DNA of 64,000 nt, from NCBI GenBank assembly GCA_963971535.1, contig OZ020589.1:95476324-95540323 (forward strand). The letters are read 5' to 3'. Under the pieces are notes generated by a model. The model had not been told where the DNA came from. It made no database searches and saw only the letters and a program-made list of their open reading frames with translations. Made by a program: the position numbers and the translations under genes. Each line of letters begins with the position of its first letter. Positions within the stretch are counted from its first letter, which is position 1. The DNA comes from Notolepis coatsorum (Eukaryota; Chordata; Actinopteri; Aulopiformes; Paralepididae). Shown in pieces: positions 11,865-22,594 of the stretch.

Positions 11865-12060
11865 TGCAAGGCAACATCAGGCTTGACTTAAAACATTACT
11901 TTCCTAACTTAGTGAAACTAAATGTAACAAATTAAATAAGAAATAAATAAAATAAGAAATAACAATTCAGTACATTTATATCTATGTGTTAATTTGTTAC
12001 ATTTAGTTTCACTAAGTTAGGAAAGTAATGTTTTAAGTCAAGCCTGATGTTGCCTTGCAA
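11865..12060. repeat. perfect 71-bp-arm hairpin between DIRS A and B
   Basis: The arms at 11865-11935 and about 11990-12060 are exact inverse complements as far as I can read (TGCAAGGCAACATCAGG at the left tip, CCTGATGTTGCCTTGCA at the right), with a 53-bp AT-rich spacer. It starts about 10 bases outside the 5' end of DIRS A. It could be a foldback element or an inverted duplication made when the two DIRS copies came together. It has no open frame. Confidence 0.85.
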
Positions 12061-12097
12061 AAAAGAATGATCCCAGTCTCTTCCACACACTGACAGT

Positions 12098-13120
12098 CAG
12101 TGTTAATTTTGGCAGCTATTTTCATTAGAGTTTTAGTCTTAGTCATGTGTCAAGTGCTCCTTTTTCGTTTTCATCATATTTAGTCATCTTCATTTATTTT
12201 TCATTTAGTCAGTTTTAGTCAACTAAATGTCTGAGCATTTTAGTCCGTTTTTGTCTCAATTTTGTCTTTTTTGTTTTAGTCTAGATGTAGTTGACGAAAA
12301 CGGATGACATTTTTGTCTATTTTTTGTTAATGGAAAAAAACTTGTCAGAAGTCAGAAATAGTCAACATGGAACATATTCTGATTTAAATTGCGTATTTAT
12401 TTTTTAACCTAGGGGAATCTGAGTCGGCGGCACAAGTGATACACAGGAAGGGTGCGCTGTCTATCTGTGAATGGAGAAATAACTTAATAAGACACATTAT
12501 CTCTTCTTGCCTTGCTCAGCTGGCAGCGGTTTATTTGATAAATATTAAATAACAGTAACAGCACAGCAGTAACAGTGTAACAACAACAACACTAACTAAC
12601 AGGATACTGTGTAAAGTAAACAAACACACAGTACAGTAGTTGAGTAGATAGTAGTGTGTATAGTACACACAGAGTAGACAGTAGCAATCTGATTGCACTC
12701 TGCTTGCATAAAAACATATAAAATGATAAATCACATTTTGAGGTTGGTGGTGTAAAGTTGGTGTGTGTGCGTGATGATAGCGTGCCGATCAATATTTGCA
12801 GTGGCTGCAGTCACAGCCGGAAACGGAAATACTGAAATAATCATGTGAATTGTTCTAAAAGTTATAATTATTTTGTCTCGTCTTGTTTTAGTCAACAATA
12901 TCAACATACATGAAAATAAATTTTGTCCTGGTTTTTGTAAATAAAGTTTGTGTCCTCAGTTGTGGTCAACGATATTTAATTAACTATTTAGTCACGTTAG
13001 CGTCACGTCACATGGTCTTCAATAACGTGAAGTCACGTCTCGTTGTCATCATGAAAAAAACCTTCGTTGATGAACATCTTTTGTCATAATTTTAATTGAC
13101 AAAATTAATAGCCTATACTG
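12098..13120. mobile_element. hAT-type non-autonomous transposon
   Basis: The insert starts CAGTGTTAATTTTGGCAG and ends in AAAATTAATAGCCTATACTG. It is flanked by CTGACAGT (12090-12097) and GTGACAGT (13121-13128), an 8-bp duplication with one mismatch. The subterminal region has the many TTTTAGTC repeats of a familiar fish hAT family. The longest frames are low-complexity and give no transposase. It splits the short spacer between the two DIRS elements, so it is younger than their arrangement. Confidence 0.8.
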
Positions 13121-13399
13121 GTGACAGTGAGGCATACAGTTCTGTATCGTATCGCTCTCGCTCGGCATCGCTCTCTGCACTATCTCGCATACGTGCACGC
13201 GCACTGAATAAAGATCACAATGTACCTTTAATCCCAATATTCGTCTGACCACACCCCTATCAGCTTACCCATATAAGCAGGGGTGGGGCCACCCACTCTC
13301 CTCCTTCTCGCTTTCACCACAAGGAAGAAGTGCCTCGGTAGATCCCCACACTTGACACCATGATGGAAGAAAGGTTTAGGAGCAGCTTTGGGAAACAAG

Positions 13400-16234
13400 G
13401 ATACGTTGACATCATATCTTTATTTTCTCTCTCACTATTTTCGAGAAAATACGGCGATATTGTCTTCGTACTGGAGTGTCTGGAAGATGATGATCATTCT
13501 AAAAACCCTCCACCGGTTTTCGTATTGGGAGCACGCCGCTGCATGCTTCTCAACTGCAGTTCCTTGCTGTGTTTGTTGGGGTGAAACCTGTCAGGCCACA
13601 GCTGAACTGTCGGACATGCCGCTGTTGTGAGAAGCGGTGCGTTCCAGGTTGGGTGAGTAGTGTTTGCTGGCGGGCTCCACTTGTCTGTTAGTGCTATGGG
13701 GGCTACTTGACAAAGTTTATGGAAACCGGCCCCAGGCTAGGGTCCTTTGTTCAGCCACCTAGGCGACAGAAGGCCTTGGTCTGGAGACCATTATAGTTTT
13801 AACTAGTGGGCCGCGATCATTGACACTGGTGATCCCTGTGTGTTCTGGACGACTGGATTCTCTCTGTCACCGTGTTAAGGCCCCATCTTTCATATCCAAA
13901 TGAGAGTATTCCTTCACGAGGGGATATGTGCATGTAATGTGCGATAGCGGCAGATTCATGTTCAAAGTCAGCTACACAGGCCAGTTGGTACTGTGCTGAT
14001 TCCGTCGGATGTGGTAAAGTCACCGTTGTGAAGCGGTGTTGACATCTTGTTTTCTCTTTTCTCTTAAAAAGTGAGGAGAGGTTCAGAACGGCGGCCTGTC
14101 TGGGTGAGTGTTATGTCATTGTTTACATGTTCATAGCTTACGGTTAGCCAGTCAGCTGTTAACTGCTGCGTTAGCCTGCTGGATCGCTGCATGGCCTGCT
14201 TAGGGCCTACTATTAGCCAGTCAGCTGTTAGCTGCGGGGCTAGCATGTCGTGGTCGCTAGGTAACGTTAGCTTGCTGCTATGGCCATGGCCTGGCGCGGG
14301 GTAGCTTAGCTTCTCGCGCGCCGCCGTGAGCTCGCTTCTGATCGCGTGCGTCGTTAGATCGGCGTCTCGCGAGCAGAAGCAGTAGCACCCGAACGGTTGG
14401 AGCGGCCGTTAGCTTGATGCTTTTCTGTTGAACGTGCTTTGATTTTAACATGTTTTACACTCTTGACCACGACGTCATCCTTGACAGGGGATGTTTTCGT
14501 CGACCCTGCCCTGAGCCAGGACGGCAAGGTTGCATCAACAGGGGACTGTAGTGCGGGTTGGGGCGGTGACGCTGCCCAGTTCGGACAACACAGGAGCGGC
14601 TGTGTTTCCTACGGTGTCTGTGACTGCACTTCGCTGATCTGCGTTCCGGGTAGGAACGGGGTTGACCAGACCTCATAACACGTCTTCTGGTTTTACTTTG
14701 CTAAATGTATTGTGAATAACGGTGTTTTTCCCAAAACGTGTGTTGCTACAATGCATTTAGGATACGTTGCGGGTTATGTGTGAGCTGTTTTTGTCACTGG
14801 CAGTTAGCTTCTCCGTGCAAACGGGATGTAATGATCTGGTTGTTGTGTGAGAAACACGGCCGTGTACTCACAACTAAGGTAACTAACCTATGAAGCTATG
14901 CTTGGTGACAAGTGAGTAAAAGAATGTTCTTTCTCAGACTGTAATGACAATGAACAGTGTGTTCACACATTAACAGGTTTTCCTGTTTTAACTGGCCGTA
15001 TTGAGGGTAAAATAGGAGGATTGTGTTTCCCCCCCGGTTCCCTGGGGACTTTTTCATCCTCCTGTCAGACATGTTGTGCATTAATTGTGTCTTTTGTGTG
15101 GTAGGGATACGATGTAACTCTTAGCTTGATTGCTGAGGTTGTGCTAAATCTGCTGGAGAAACTTATTTCCTAAAGGGAAATTGGTTTGGTTGCTGTCATG
15201 TGTGCTTAGCAAGGCCTGTGGTCGATACTAATCAAGAATGATGTATTCTCTCATTGTGAAAAAAACGGCGTTCCTCTGTTGAGTGTTTTTGCCATTTTTT
15301 GTAGGTGATGATGGGTTGTGTGTGTCATGTGACCTACAACTGGGTTGTACTGGCCACAGAAGCACATGTGTATGTTGGACCAGGGTTCTTAGAGCCCTCT
15401 CTATTCTGTGTTTTTCCTTAGTAAAAATCAGATAGCAGGTTAGCTCATGCGCTGTGTGGAGCTGTGAAACGCTTCATAGAGCTGACTATGACTGTGTCAT
15501 ATTCTCTTTTTGTCGTTACATCGTATCATGGGTGTGGGGTCGTAAAGGGGTGAACTGGTAACCTTTCCTCTCCCCATTGTTCTGTCGGTCAGGGGTACAC
15601 CCCCTGTCCTTCAAGGTTCCCGTCACGTGGCGGTTCGGCACGTTACGGGGGGGGGGGGGGGGGGGGGGGGAGGGAGTTCCTGGTCCCACGGCCTGGTATA
15701 TTGGGCGTGTGCACCGCAGGAATTCCCCCGCCATAGAGTACGTCACCGTGCGCGTCTCTGTTGGTAGGACTTCCGTGTGCTGTTCAGGTCCATGTGATGG
15801 ATCTGTTTTCAGGGGGGGTGGTCAGGGCTCCTCCTCACCAAGCGCCTATTCAGGCCTTCTGTGAGTTCGGACTCCTTCTTCCATGTGAGGAAGCCTCCAT
15901 CAGAGTACAGAGCCTTCCTCCTCAGATTGTCAAAGTGAGTGGACCCTCTAGAAGGGTCCTTTTCTATTGTATGTATATTCGATTCAATTCGTTTATTGAG
16001 TGTGTATGGGTTCAGTGCCTCTTCCCCGGAGGCCCTAAAACCAGTTTTTTACATGGCTCAAGGTGCAATATATTCTTTTCAATCTGTACAGCTCGCGTGG
16101 GAAGTCTCTCTGGGGATCCCCGTCTCTTTCCTATGGGAGGGTGGTGGGATGTAAAAATGTGAAATTTTTTTACCCCGGCTGTGTAGACTGGGATACATAC
16201 TGTTGATGCTTCCTTCTTTCTATTCCAGAAGTGT
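13400..16234. other. middle of DIRS B, origin unknown
   Basis: About 2.8 kb with no supported gene. 13640-14420 is CpG-rich, with repeated GTTAGC/CAGCTGTTA words as seen in fish 5' gene regions. 15647-15671 is a run of G. The short frame starting at the ATG near 13361 resembles nothing I know. The stretch may be host sequence carried between DIRS ends, or a diverged internal part of the element. Confidence 0.4.
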
Positions 16235-16710
16235 TGGAGTTAGGGAGTGTCACACCCCTCTTGTCGTTCCCCTGGGCGCCTTGGGGATTCAATGACAGGT
16301 CTAAATAGCCTGTTCATTGATGGGGGTGTGTCCCGACGCACGTATAGTGCTAGCTCGCTGTAAACAGGCGATTGACTGGCACGCCTTGGTTGCTTGTGGT
16401 TGAAACAGCGTTTTTATAAAGCAACTGAGATGGGGGTTTTTCCTCTTCCGACGACCACATCCCATGACCTGGGTGGGTTGTCGACGGATTCTCGTTCATG
16501 TCTGGGGGATGATGACGGGATGGATCTGAACATATGTGGTGGGGTCTCACGCCCTTGGGGTGGGCCACCAGGCGCGGTTCGTCCGAACGTCTGGGTGGCG
16601 CCTTCTTTTCATGTTAAGATCAACACGCATATCTGCCCTTCTCCTGGAGTAGGCATGTCGGCGTGGTTAGGGCACGGGACTGGTTCTGGTCACGCTGGTC
16701 CAGATCAGTT

Positions 16711-16899
16711 TACATTTACATTTACATTTAGTCATTTAGCTGACGCTTTTATCCAAAGCGACTTACAAGTTCTGTGCGACAAGACAGCAAGAAGGGTATA
16801 ACTCTATCAGCTGAGTAACAATGTTCATCAAAGTGTTGCGTGTTACAGTGTAGGTTAGTTTATTAGGACAAGTGCATGACATTAAGGTTAGTCGGGGTT

Positions 16900-16938
<39 letters not shown>

Positions 16939-17034
16939 CATTTCAGATAATGGTTGAAGAAGTGAGTCTTTAGTCGACGGCGAAAGATTGGACGGGATTC
17001 GGCTGTCCTAACTGGGATGGGTAGTTCATTCCAC
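16711..17034 (-). mobile_element. L2-type LINE 3' end inserted in DIRS B
   Basis: On the minus strand the insert begins with the end of an L2-like ORF2 (WNELP-type segment, then RPIFRRRLKTHFFNHYL). It continues to a 3' end with AAGTCGCTTTGGATAAAAGC and finishes in repeated TAAATG units, as L2 tails do. A T-run lies at 16904-16936. CAGTT flanks it on both sides (16706-16710, 17035-17039), and DIRS A keeps the uninterrupted target near 8390. It is a 5'-truncated dead copy. Confidence 0.8.
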
Positions 17035-17198
17035 CAGTTGAACCCGTTGTCCGCCGGGGATGCAGATCTGCTGTTCTGGTACCCTGAGGGACTTGGGCTT
17101 TTTTCAGGGGGAAAAATGCCAGGTCGGTCTGGGTGTCACAGGGTTAAGCGCTATGGAGACCCTGGTTGGGTATGTTTTTACTCAGCACTGTCGTCATG

Positions 17199-17317
17199 GC
17201 TTACAGCCATGCCATTCTGTACGCGCTCGATCTCGTCGGATCTCGGCCGCTACACAGGTTGGTCCTGGTTAGTACTTGGTTGGGAGACCGCCGGGGAATA
17301 CCAGGTACGGTGTGCTT
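17199..17317 (+). pseudogene. 5S rRNA-derived module shared by DIRS A and B
   Basis: This is the counterpart of 8117-8235. It starts GCTTACAGCCATGCC, contains CTCGATCTCGTCGGATCTCG, TGGTTAGTACTTGG and TGGGAGACCGCC (5S box C region intact), and ends GGGAATACCAGG then GTGCTT. The box A region has changed (GCCGCTACACAGG). It is in sense orientation relative to the element. It is an inherited part of the DIRS family, not an independent gene. Confidence 0.8.
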
Positions 17318-17977
17318 AGGGGCTGGTTCTCCATTATTTTTCGCTCCTCTCTCACGCATGGCGAAGAGGGGCCTGTGGGGGTGGTTTTTTGACCTCCTCT
17401 GGTGACCCTGTGCTTCCCGTACCGCCAGGCCCGGTCCGAAGTGATGTTTGCGACCCGTAGGCCTGGGTTAACCCTTTTTGGAAACTGAAACACTTGTACT
17501 GCGGTATAGCCGGTGTATACCCGCAGGTGTGTTTTGGAGTTTTTTCTTGAGGGGTTATAGGAACAACCACCGCATTGGGTAACACCGAGGTGGTTGATTC
17601 CCTGGTGTGTTGGAGCAGTGTCAACTCCCGGGTTCACCGTTTGAGGGTGCCCCTGCACGTTCATGACGTCTGCCAATCGTGTCAGCCTTCTCTGCCTCGA
17701 CCCCTCTGGGTGGGGGTTTTTAAATGGAGGCTTGGTCATGCAACACCGCCAGCTTACGCTCCTTCCGCCGGGGCGGCTGTGTTCAGCTGTCCCCTCTGGC
17801 GCCTGTCTCGTCCGCAGTCTCCAGGCTAGGGTTAACAGCCTGTTGCCTGGTTTTTCCCCGGTGCGCTGCCTGCTTCCGTTGGTTAACCTTTTTTGTGTGC
17901 TTACGGCCATGCTGACTGCCTGTTCTGCAGGGTCAGTGTGCCAGGCGGTGTACTATTGGGGGGACAGGGCCCGCTCG

Positions 17978-18094
17978 GCTTACGGCCATACCAACCTGAA
18001 CACGCCCGATCTCGTCCGATCTCGGAAGCTAAGCAGGTTCTGGCCTGGTTAGTACTTGGATGGGATTCCGCCTGGGAATACCAGGTGCAGTAAC
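17978..18094 (+). pseudogene. second, full-length 5S rRNA-like copy, only in DIRS B
   Basis: This 117-base copy is close to canonical vertebrate 5S rRNA: GCTTACGGCCATACC, ACGCCCGATCTCGTCCGATC, AGCTAAGCAGG (box A intact), CCTGGTTAGTACTTGGATGG, and GGGAATACCAGGTGC. The box C region reads GGGATTCCGCC rather than GGGAGACCGCC, and there is no T-run after it, so a working gene is unlikely. DIRS A reads straight through this point (GCTCGGCT then GAGGGGCC on the element's sense strand near 7510-7540). The copy was therefore gained in B or lost precisely from A. Confidence 0.85.
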
Positions 18095-18623
18095 TGAGGG
18101 GCCTTTGTCCGAATACGCTGGCGATGTGGGGGGCGGGGCACTACGTGCCCACCTGGTGGGGTCTTGATGCTGGCATCATGGACTTCTCCGGGCCCCCATT
18201 CTAGGGAGTCCAGTCCTTTTGGTGGGTCTGGGTCTTCCTTCGTGCTCCGCTGCTACGGCCTTGCCACGGGGTTGGGTTTGCCCTTGACCCCGTGATTCTG
18301 GGGGCAGTAACGAGGTTGTTCCTCCGTTCGTTCCCGGGTGGCATGCGGGTTGTGCGTGTGTGTAGTCGTGGGGTCAAGCCACGGTCTGCTCACCCTGTGC
18401 GTTGAGTTGCTTGAGTGCCTCTTCGCACGGTCGGGTCCGTCGCCCTCCCGTGAAGCCCCTAATTGGGGGGGTGCCCGCCATTAGGGTGGGTCGGGGGGGC
18501 TCGGCCCTCCCTGTTCTGATGGTTTGTGGGGGGCTGTCAGCGGGGTGTATTTGTCGGCCGTTGGCTCTCGCTCGGCCTCCCTTGTGCAGAGAGCGATGCC
18601 GAGCGAGAGCGATACGATACAGA

Positions 18624-18720
18624 ACGTTAGGTTATGACTATAACCAAGTTCTGTTAGTATAGCGAAGCTCGGCATCGCTCTCTGCACTAACAGAACTTGG
18701 TTATAGTCATAACCTAACGT
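18624..18720. repeat. palindromic 3' tip of DIRS B
   Basis: ACGTTAGGTTATGACTATAA at 18624 is repeated inverted to end at 18720, with arms of about 34 bp around a short centre containing GCTCGGCATCGCTCTCTGCA. The same tip occurs in DIRS A at 6288 and 6540-6575. It marks the right boundary of the DIRS pair. Confidence 0.8.
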
Positions 18721-18818
18721 TTATTAATTGAATGAATGAAGTTTATTTTCTGTCTTTGTTTACAACAAATCAAAAACACACTTGTGATCCTTTACAATTC
18801 TTAAAAACTAAATATATT

Positions 18819-19021
18819 GGGGAGCTCCAGTAGCTCACCGCGTATCTCGGCGCTATTTCTGCGTCGGGAGGAGCCGTGCTGCGTCACGGTTCTGGTTGAC
18901 TCCGAGTTCCGAGTCATTTGCTGAATGTCTTCCCCTGTTCTCCCTCCCATTTCACTCTACAACTGTCGGTCATGCTTGACCAGAAAAGCGATAAACGCTA
19001 AAAAATAAAGTAAAAAAAAAA
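18819..19021 (+). mobile_element. tRNA-derived SINE with 16-bp target duplication
   Basis: The copy begins GGGGAGCTCCAGTAGCTCA, with an A-box-like TAGCTCACCGCG, a B-box-like GGTTCTGGTTGACTCC about 60 bases on, a pyrimidine-rich body and an A-rich tail. It is flanked by AAAAACTAAATATATT on both sides (18803-18818, 19022-19037), identical over 16 bp. It would be transcribed by RNA polymerase III and moved by a LINE. The perfect duplication points to a young insertion. Confidence 0.85.
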
Positions 19022-19109
19022 AAAAACTAAATATATTATAATATATATTTTAATATAAATAAAAAAAAATTGGAATTTTTCTTATTTAAACTTTTAACTT
19101 TTTTGAAAG

Positions 19110-19174
19110 AAAAGTGGGTACAATGGGTATCGGATCGGTATCGGGACTGAAAAAGTTGGATCGGTGCATCCCTA
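19110..19174. mobile_element. hAT-type terminus (right end)
   Basis: The sequence runs through repeated ATCGG words to GGATCGGTGCATCCCTA, the inverse of the TAGGGATGCACCGATCC end known from fish hAT elements. The matching left end is not recognisable upstream, so only a fragment is supported. Confidence 0.5.
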
Positions 19175-19380
19175 ATAGCAAGTAGCGTGAAAACCAGCAT
19201 CTCCATGAACATTGGCAAACTCTATCTCTAAACAAAGTTTGTATGTCTCCGCAATGGTATGATTCTCGCCTGGCAAGTTAAGCTACCGTTCAATGCCATT
19301 TCTAATATATCCCACCGTGTCTGTGTAAAATCTTGTACACTTTCTTTCTGAACGGACGTGAGATGCATATAACATTGTTT

Positions 19381-19497
19381 TTGTATTTTATTTTTTTATT
19401 ATTTTTTAAACAAACACATAAACAAACATGACAACACACAATAGGATATACAAATACACATATGCTCCAGCTCGTACCCCCCTCTCCCGGACACACT
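19381..19497 (-). mobile_element. short retroposed insert with 14-bp target duplication
   Basis: The 117-bp insert is flanked by ATATAACATTGTTT at 19367-19380 and 19498-19511. It begins with a T/A-rich stretch, so it reads as a minus-strand copy with an A-rich tail. It is probably a strongly 5'-truncated LINE. The body (CCGGGAGAGGGGGGTACGAG on the minus strand) is too short to assign. Confidence 0.7.
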
Positions 19498-19511
19498 ATA
19501 TAACATTGTTT

Positions 19512-20080
19512 AGAAACCTTTTTGCAAACTTTAGAAGGTGTTTTTTGTCCATTTCATCTTCTTCTGTACTCGTCGATATGTACTCCGTGGATCCCATGCT
19601 ACTGCTAGACTGTTTACACAAATTTGTTGTCGTCCCTCGTCCGTAACCTGGCAACAAAGCGGCTGCTATTGGTTGAGCGCAAGACACGTGACAGAACTCG
19701 CACCACTTACATCAAATATATCTATGCGATGACCAAAGTATCCGTTCGCAAGGAAAGATCTACTCCCGACTTTAAAAGTATAATTGCGCAAAACCGGCAG
19801 GATTGTAAATGGAGAACTTTTTATTCCTAAATCTACATAAATAGATCTTTCACCCAGAATGAAAATGTCATAGTTCCCCGACCCCAAGGTGGGAACGGGA
19901 TGAAACGATAACGGGGTTCACCTTATGGCCTATAATGCATGGGTGTGCTACTCTCTGTTCTCTGTGCTTGTTTCTATTGTTCTGCTTGTTGTCATGAGTA
20001 AGTGGAAGATATGCCGCAAATATGATCAAATCAAATCTAATTTATTTGTAAGGCCCGACACATGTTAATGTCGCCATGGG
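19512..20080. other. unique-looking sequence, no gene supported
   Basis: A short minus-strand frame (19687-19496) has an acidic STEEDEMDKKHLLKFAKRF-type end but no known family and no splice context I can defend. The rest shows no repeats or open frames of note. Confidence 0.4.
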
Positions 20081-20236
20081 CCGGACACGTTTTTTTTTTT
20101 TTTTTTTTATATTTTTTGCACAAATCTCTCCAATATTCAACACATATCTTTCCACATCACAATATGCAACGTCCAAGATTTGCCTTTTTCTTTTTTTGTA
20201 AGAACATACAAAACATGTAAAAGACTCATACAAAAA
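20081..20236 (-). mobile_element. L1 3' UTR fragment, same family as the L1 at 44-47 kb
   Basis: On the minus strand this matches the 3' UTR of the L1 at 47571-47710 nearly base for base (CATGTTTTGTATGTTCTTAC, GGCAAATCTTGGACGTTGCA, GATTTGTGCAAAAAAT) and ends in an A-run (T-run at 20091-20108 on the plus strand). It is a heavily 5'-truncated copy and codes for nothing. Confidence 0.85.
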
Positions 20237-21128
20237 CTGACATTCGTGCCACTCACGAGATTTCTCTGAATTTTTTTTTTTTTTAGCGATCTGAAATCAT
20301 ATTGCATCACTCGAGCCTACCCGAGTATAGCCGAGCGGCGCCGGCGATCATTGTGGAAAAAAGCGCCCCCTGTCGTCTCCCAGATGACATAAGTGATTTT
20401 GGAATGGACTCAATGAAAATGAATGGGGAAAAAAATCCGGTACTCCACATTTTCCAGTCCACTGATCCAGCCGGGGTTACCACAGTTCATTCTGGAACCT
20501 CAGATCCCCGCTGATCATGGAGTTCTACTGTATCGCGTTGGATCCATACACGTATCGATTTTTTCGAATGGTGATCAGGAATTGGAATATACCAGTTGGA
20601 TACCATCTGATGTCAGGTAAGGACTGTATGTTATCAGTGTTAGGATAATCAGAGTAAGTTTGATGAAGTTATAAGCTGTTTTGTGAAATGTCTTCTTTCG
20701 GTTTCACTGTAAAAGTCCATGAGGAAATCAACGGGGCGATTATCCGTGCGCGGCTCGAATGTGCTTGCGTGCACGTATAATATTGATCATCTAGCGTTTA
20801 TTTGAAAACAATTCATAAAAAGGCCGACGAATATCAACGTTGTGGAATATTCCAGTAAAAGGCGATTTTCATAGAATGCTCCAGAATGGGCTGTTTTTTA
20901 TCTGAAAACGGGTGCTTTTCTAAATGCTCTGAAACGGAAATGCCGCGATAAAAAACAATCTGCCTTGACAGCACTGACTGGAAAATAGTCTTTGACAATG
21001 CGATGGGCAGATTAGACACATAGCCATAATTTTAAACATAGATTAGGCGATATTAACGTTAACATTGGCGCCGATGGTGGCATTCAGCCGGTAAAAAGGA
21101 AAACCCGGCGTGGCGCTCAAAGTGTTAA
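20237..21128. mobile_element. piggyBac-type MITE, copy 1
   Basis: The right end GGCGCTCAAAGTGTTAA (TTAA at 21125-21128) is the inverse of TTAACACTTTCAGCGCCA, which starts copy 2 at 48948. The left part (CACTCACGAGATTTCTC near 20253) matches the inverse of copy 2's right end near 58780. An interior stretch (AATTGGAATAT, GTCAGGTAAGGACTG) also matches copy 2. No transposase is seen, so it is non-autonomous. Its extreme left end is obscured by the L1 fragment next to it. Confidence 0.6.
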
Positions 21129-21568
21129 ACAAGTCAAGAAGAAACATCACAATAAATCAAGAACAAAACAAAAACACCATAAAGTCCAAAACATGTAAAA
21201 TAAAATAAATGAATGCAACATACCCCACGCGAAGGTAAGGAAAAACTCACTAAAACCTAGCAATAGGAAAAAATGCACCACAGGCAATGTGGAGGAGAGA
21301 AACCTTAGAAGGGCCGTTCAAGGGGAGGATCTCCCTTCTTAGATGTCGGTGATATAGTAGTGTTGCAATAAAACAGTTGGTAAGCATGCACTCATATGCG
21401 TAATGAAACACAGATAAGTGCATGCAATAGCAACTGAACATTTTGAAATATTTTATAACTGTATATTTGGACCTGTCACTTTGTCCTTTTTAAGATTGTT
21501 GTGCTTTTAGTTGGGTTTGTAAAAGTTTGCATTGCGGCTGTCGTTTAGCTCCAGTATGTTGGAAATGC
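21129..21568. other. AT-rich sequence, no gene supported
   Basis: There are no long frames, inverted termini or tandem repeats. It lies between two piggyBac-type ends. Confidence 0.4.
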
Positions 21569-21962
21569 TTAACCCCCTGAGGTCTAGAGTGTGTAGCTCC
21601 ACCTTCTCAGAATATTCTCTTTTTTTTTGTTACATAATGTAAAATTACAGATTCATACCTTCAAAATAAGCCATCAATTGTCAAATTTGAGACGATAGTT
21701 TTCAATCAATGTCCTATCAAACATTCTGGTAAAATCCTAACTACTTTTCAGGATAGGACGAGAACTTGCTCCAAGTTCATTCAGCTATCTGATGAGAGAA
21801 CTACACTCCCAGAATTCAATGTGATCATTATCACTAGAACCATTTCACACCTGGAGCAAAGTCATTCCTTTGTTATTCCAGTGAATGGACCCAGCAGGAG
21901 GCCTAGCCTAGCGACAAGCGGCCACTACATAGTTGGGTATTGAAAAAATGCTCATATCCAAA

Positions 21963-21967
<5 letters not shown>

Positions 21968-22011
<44 letters not shown>

Positions 22012-22254
22012 GAGAGATGGTATTTACAGTACTGTACCATATCAAAAAAAAATAAGCAAACTAGACTAGATGTAAATGTAATGTGTAAATGTGTAAATGT
22101 AAATGTGTGTGTGTGTCTGTCTGTCTGTGTATGTGTGTGTGTGTATGTGTGTGTGTGTGTGTGTCTGTGAAACATGTCTTGTACTCATTTACCTCACTAA
22201 ATACAGCAATGTGTAACTGTAGATTTCAAGAGAGAGAGAGAGAGAGAGAGCGAC
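21968..22254. repeat. GA and GT microsatellites
   Basis: (GA)n at 21968-22018 with GATA interruptions, TG-rich tract at 22078-22169 including CTGT units, and (GA)n again at 22229-22250. Just after the first tract, GATGGTATTTACAGTACTGT (22016-22035) repeats the first bases of the vWA exon at 22628, a local duplication. Confidence 0.9.
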
Positions 22255-22500
22255 ATTTATAATAATTATATTATTAATTAGTTTTTTTACACACACACAC
22301 TAATAACATGATCATAACCAAACCAATTTCAAATGTATCATCAAGTACAAAATAGATTTGATCGTAATATTTATGAGAATGCATGTTTTTTCACACTACA
22401 GGAGGAGTATGTCACAGTATGATATCATAATCGAACATTCTAGAACATTTGTGTTCTATATATGCAACAATTCTCTGAGCATTTCCTGGCATTTTTTCAG

Positions 22501-22556
22501 ACTACAACATCAATCCAGACTGGTTTGACCCTGACAGCACGTGTGGCAGCACGTGT

Positions 22557-22594
<38 letters not shown>

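Larger units (their letters stand above)
13139..18720 (+). mobile_element. DIRS-type element B (fossil), plus strand
   Basis: The 5' end (GTTCTGTATCGTATCGC, then GTGCACGCGCACTGAATAAA) matches the 5' terminal repeat of element A for about 230 bp. The 3' module from about 16235 to 18620 is an inverted copy of A's 6620-8880, and the end at 18624-18720 is the DIRS-type palindromic tip. The two elements thus point away from each other. The middle (13400-16235) does not match A and gives no recognisable gag, polymerase or recombinase. The copy is broken. It carries a LINE fragment and two 5S-derived modules. Confidence 0.65.

Noticed and set aside
11865-12060. A microRNA precursor
   Set aside because: The arms are too long and too perfect for a usual precursor; an inverted duplication or foldback element fits better.
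13361-13630. gag of DIRS B in the MMEERFRSSF frame
   Set aside because: It does not resemble the gag frame of A or other DIRS gag patterns.
17978-18094. A working 5S rRNA gene
   Set aside because: The box C region is changed and no terminator T-run follows; it sits inside a mobile element.
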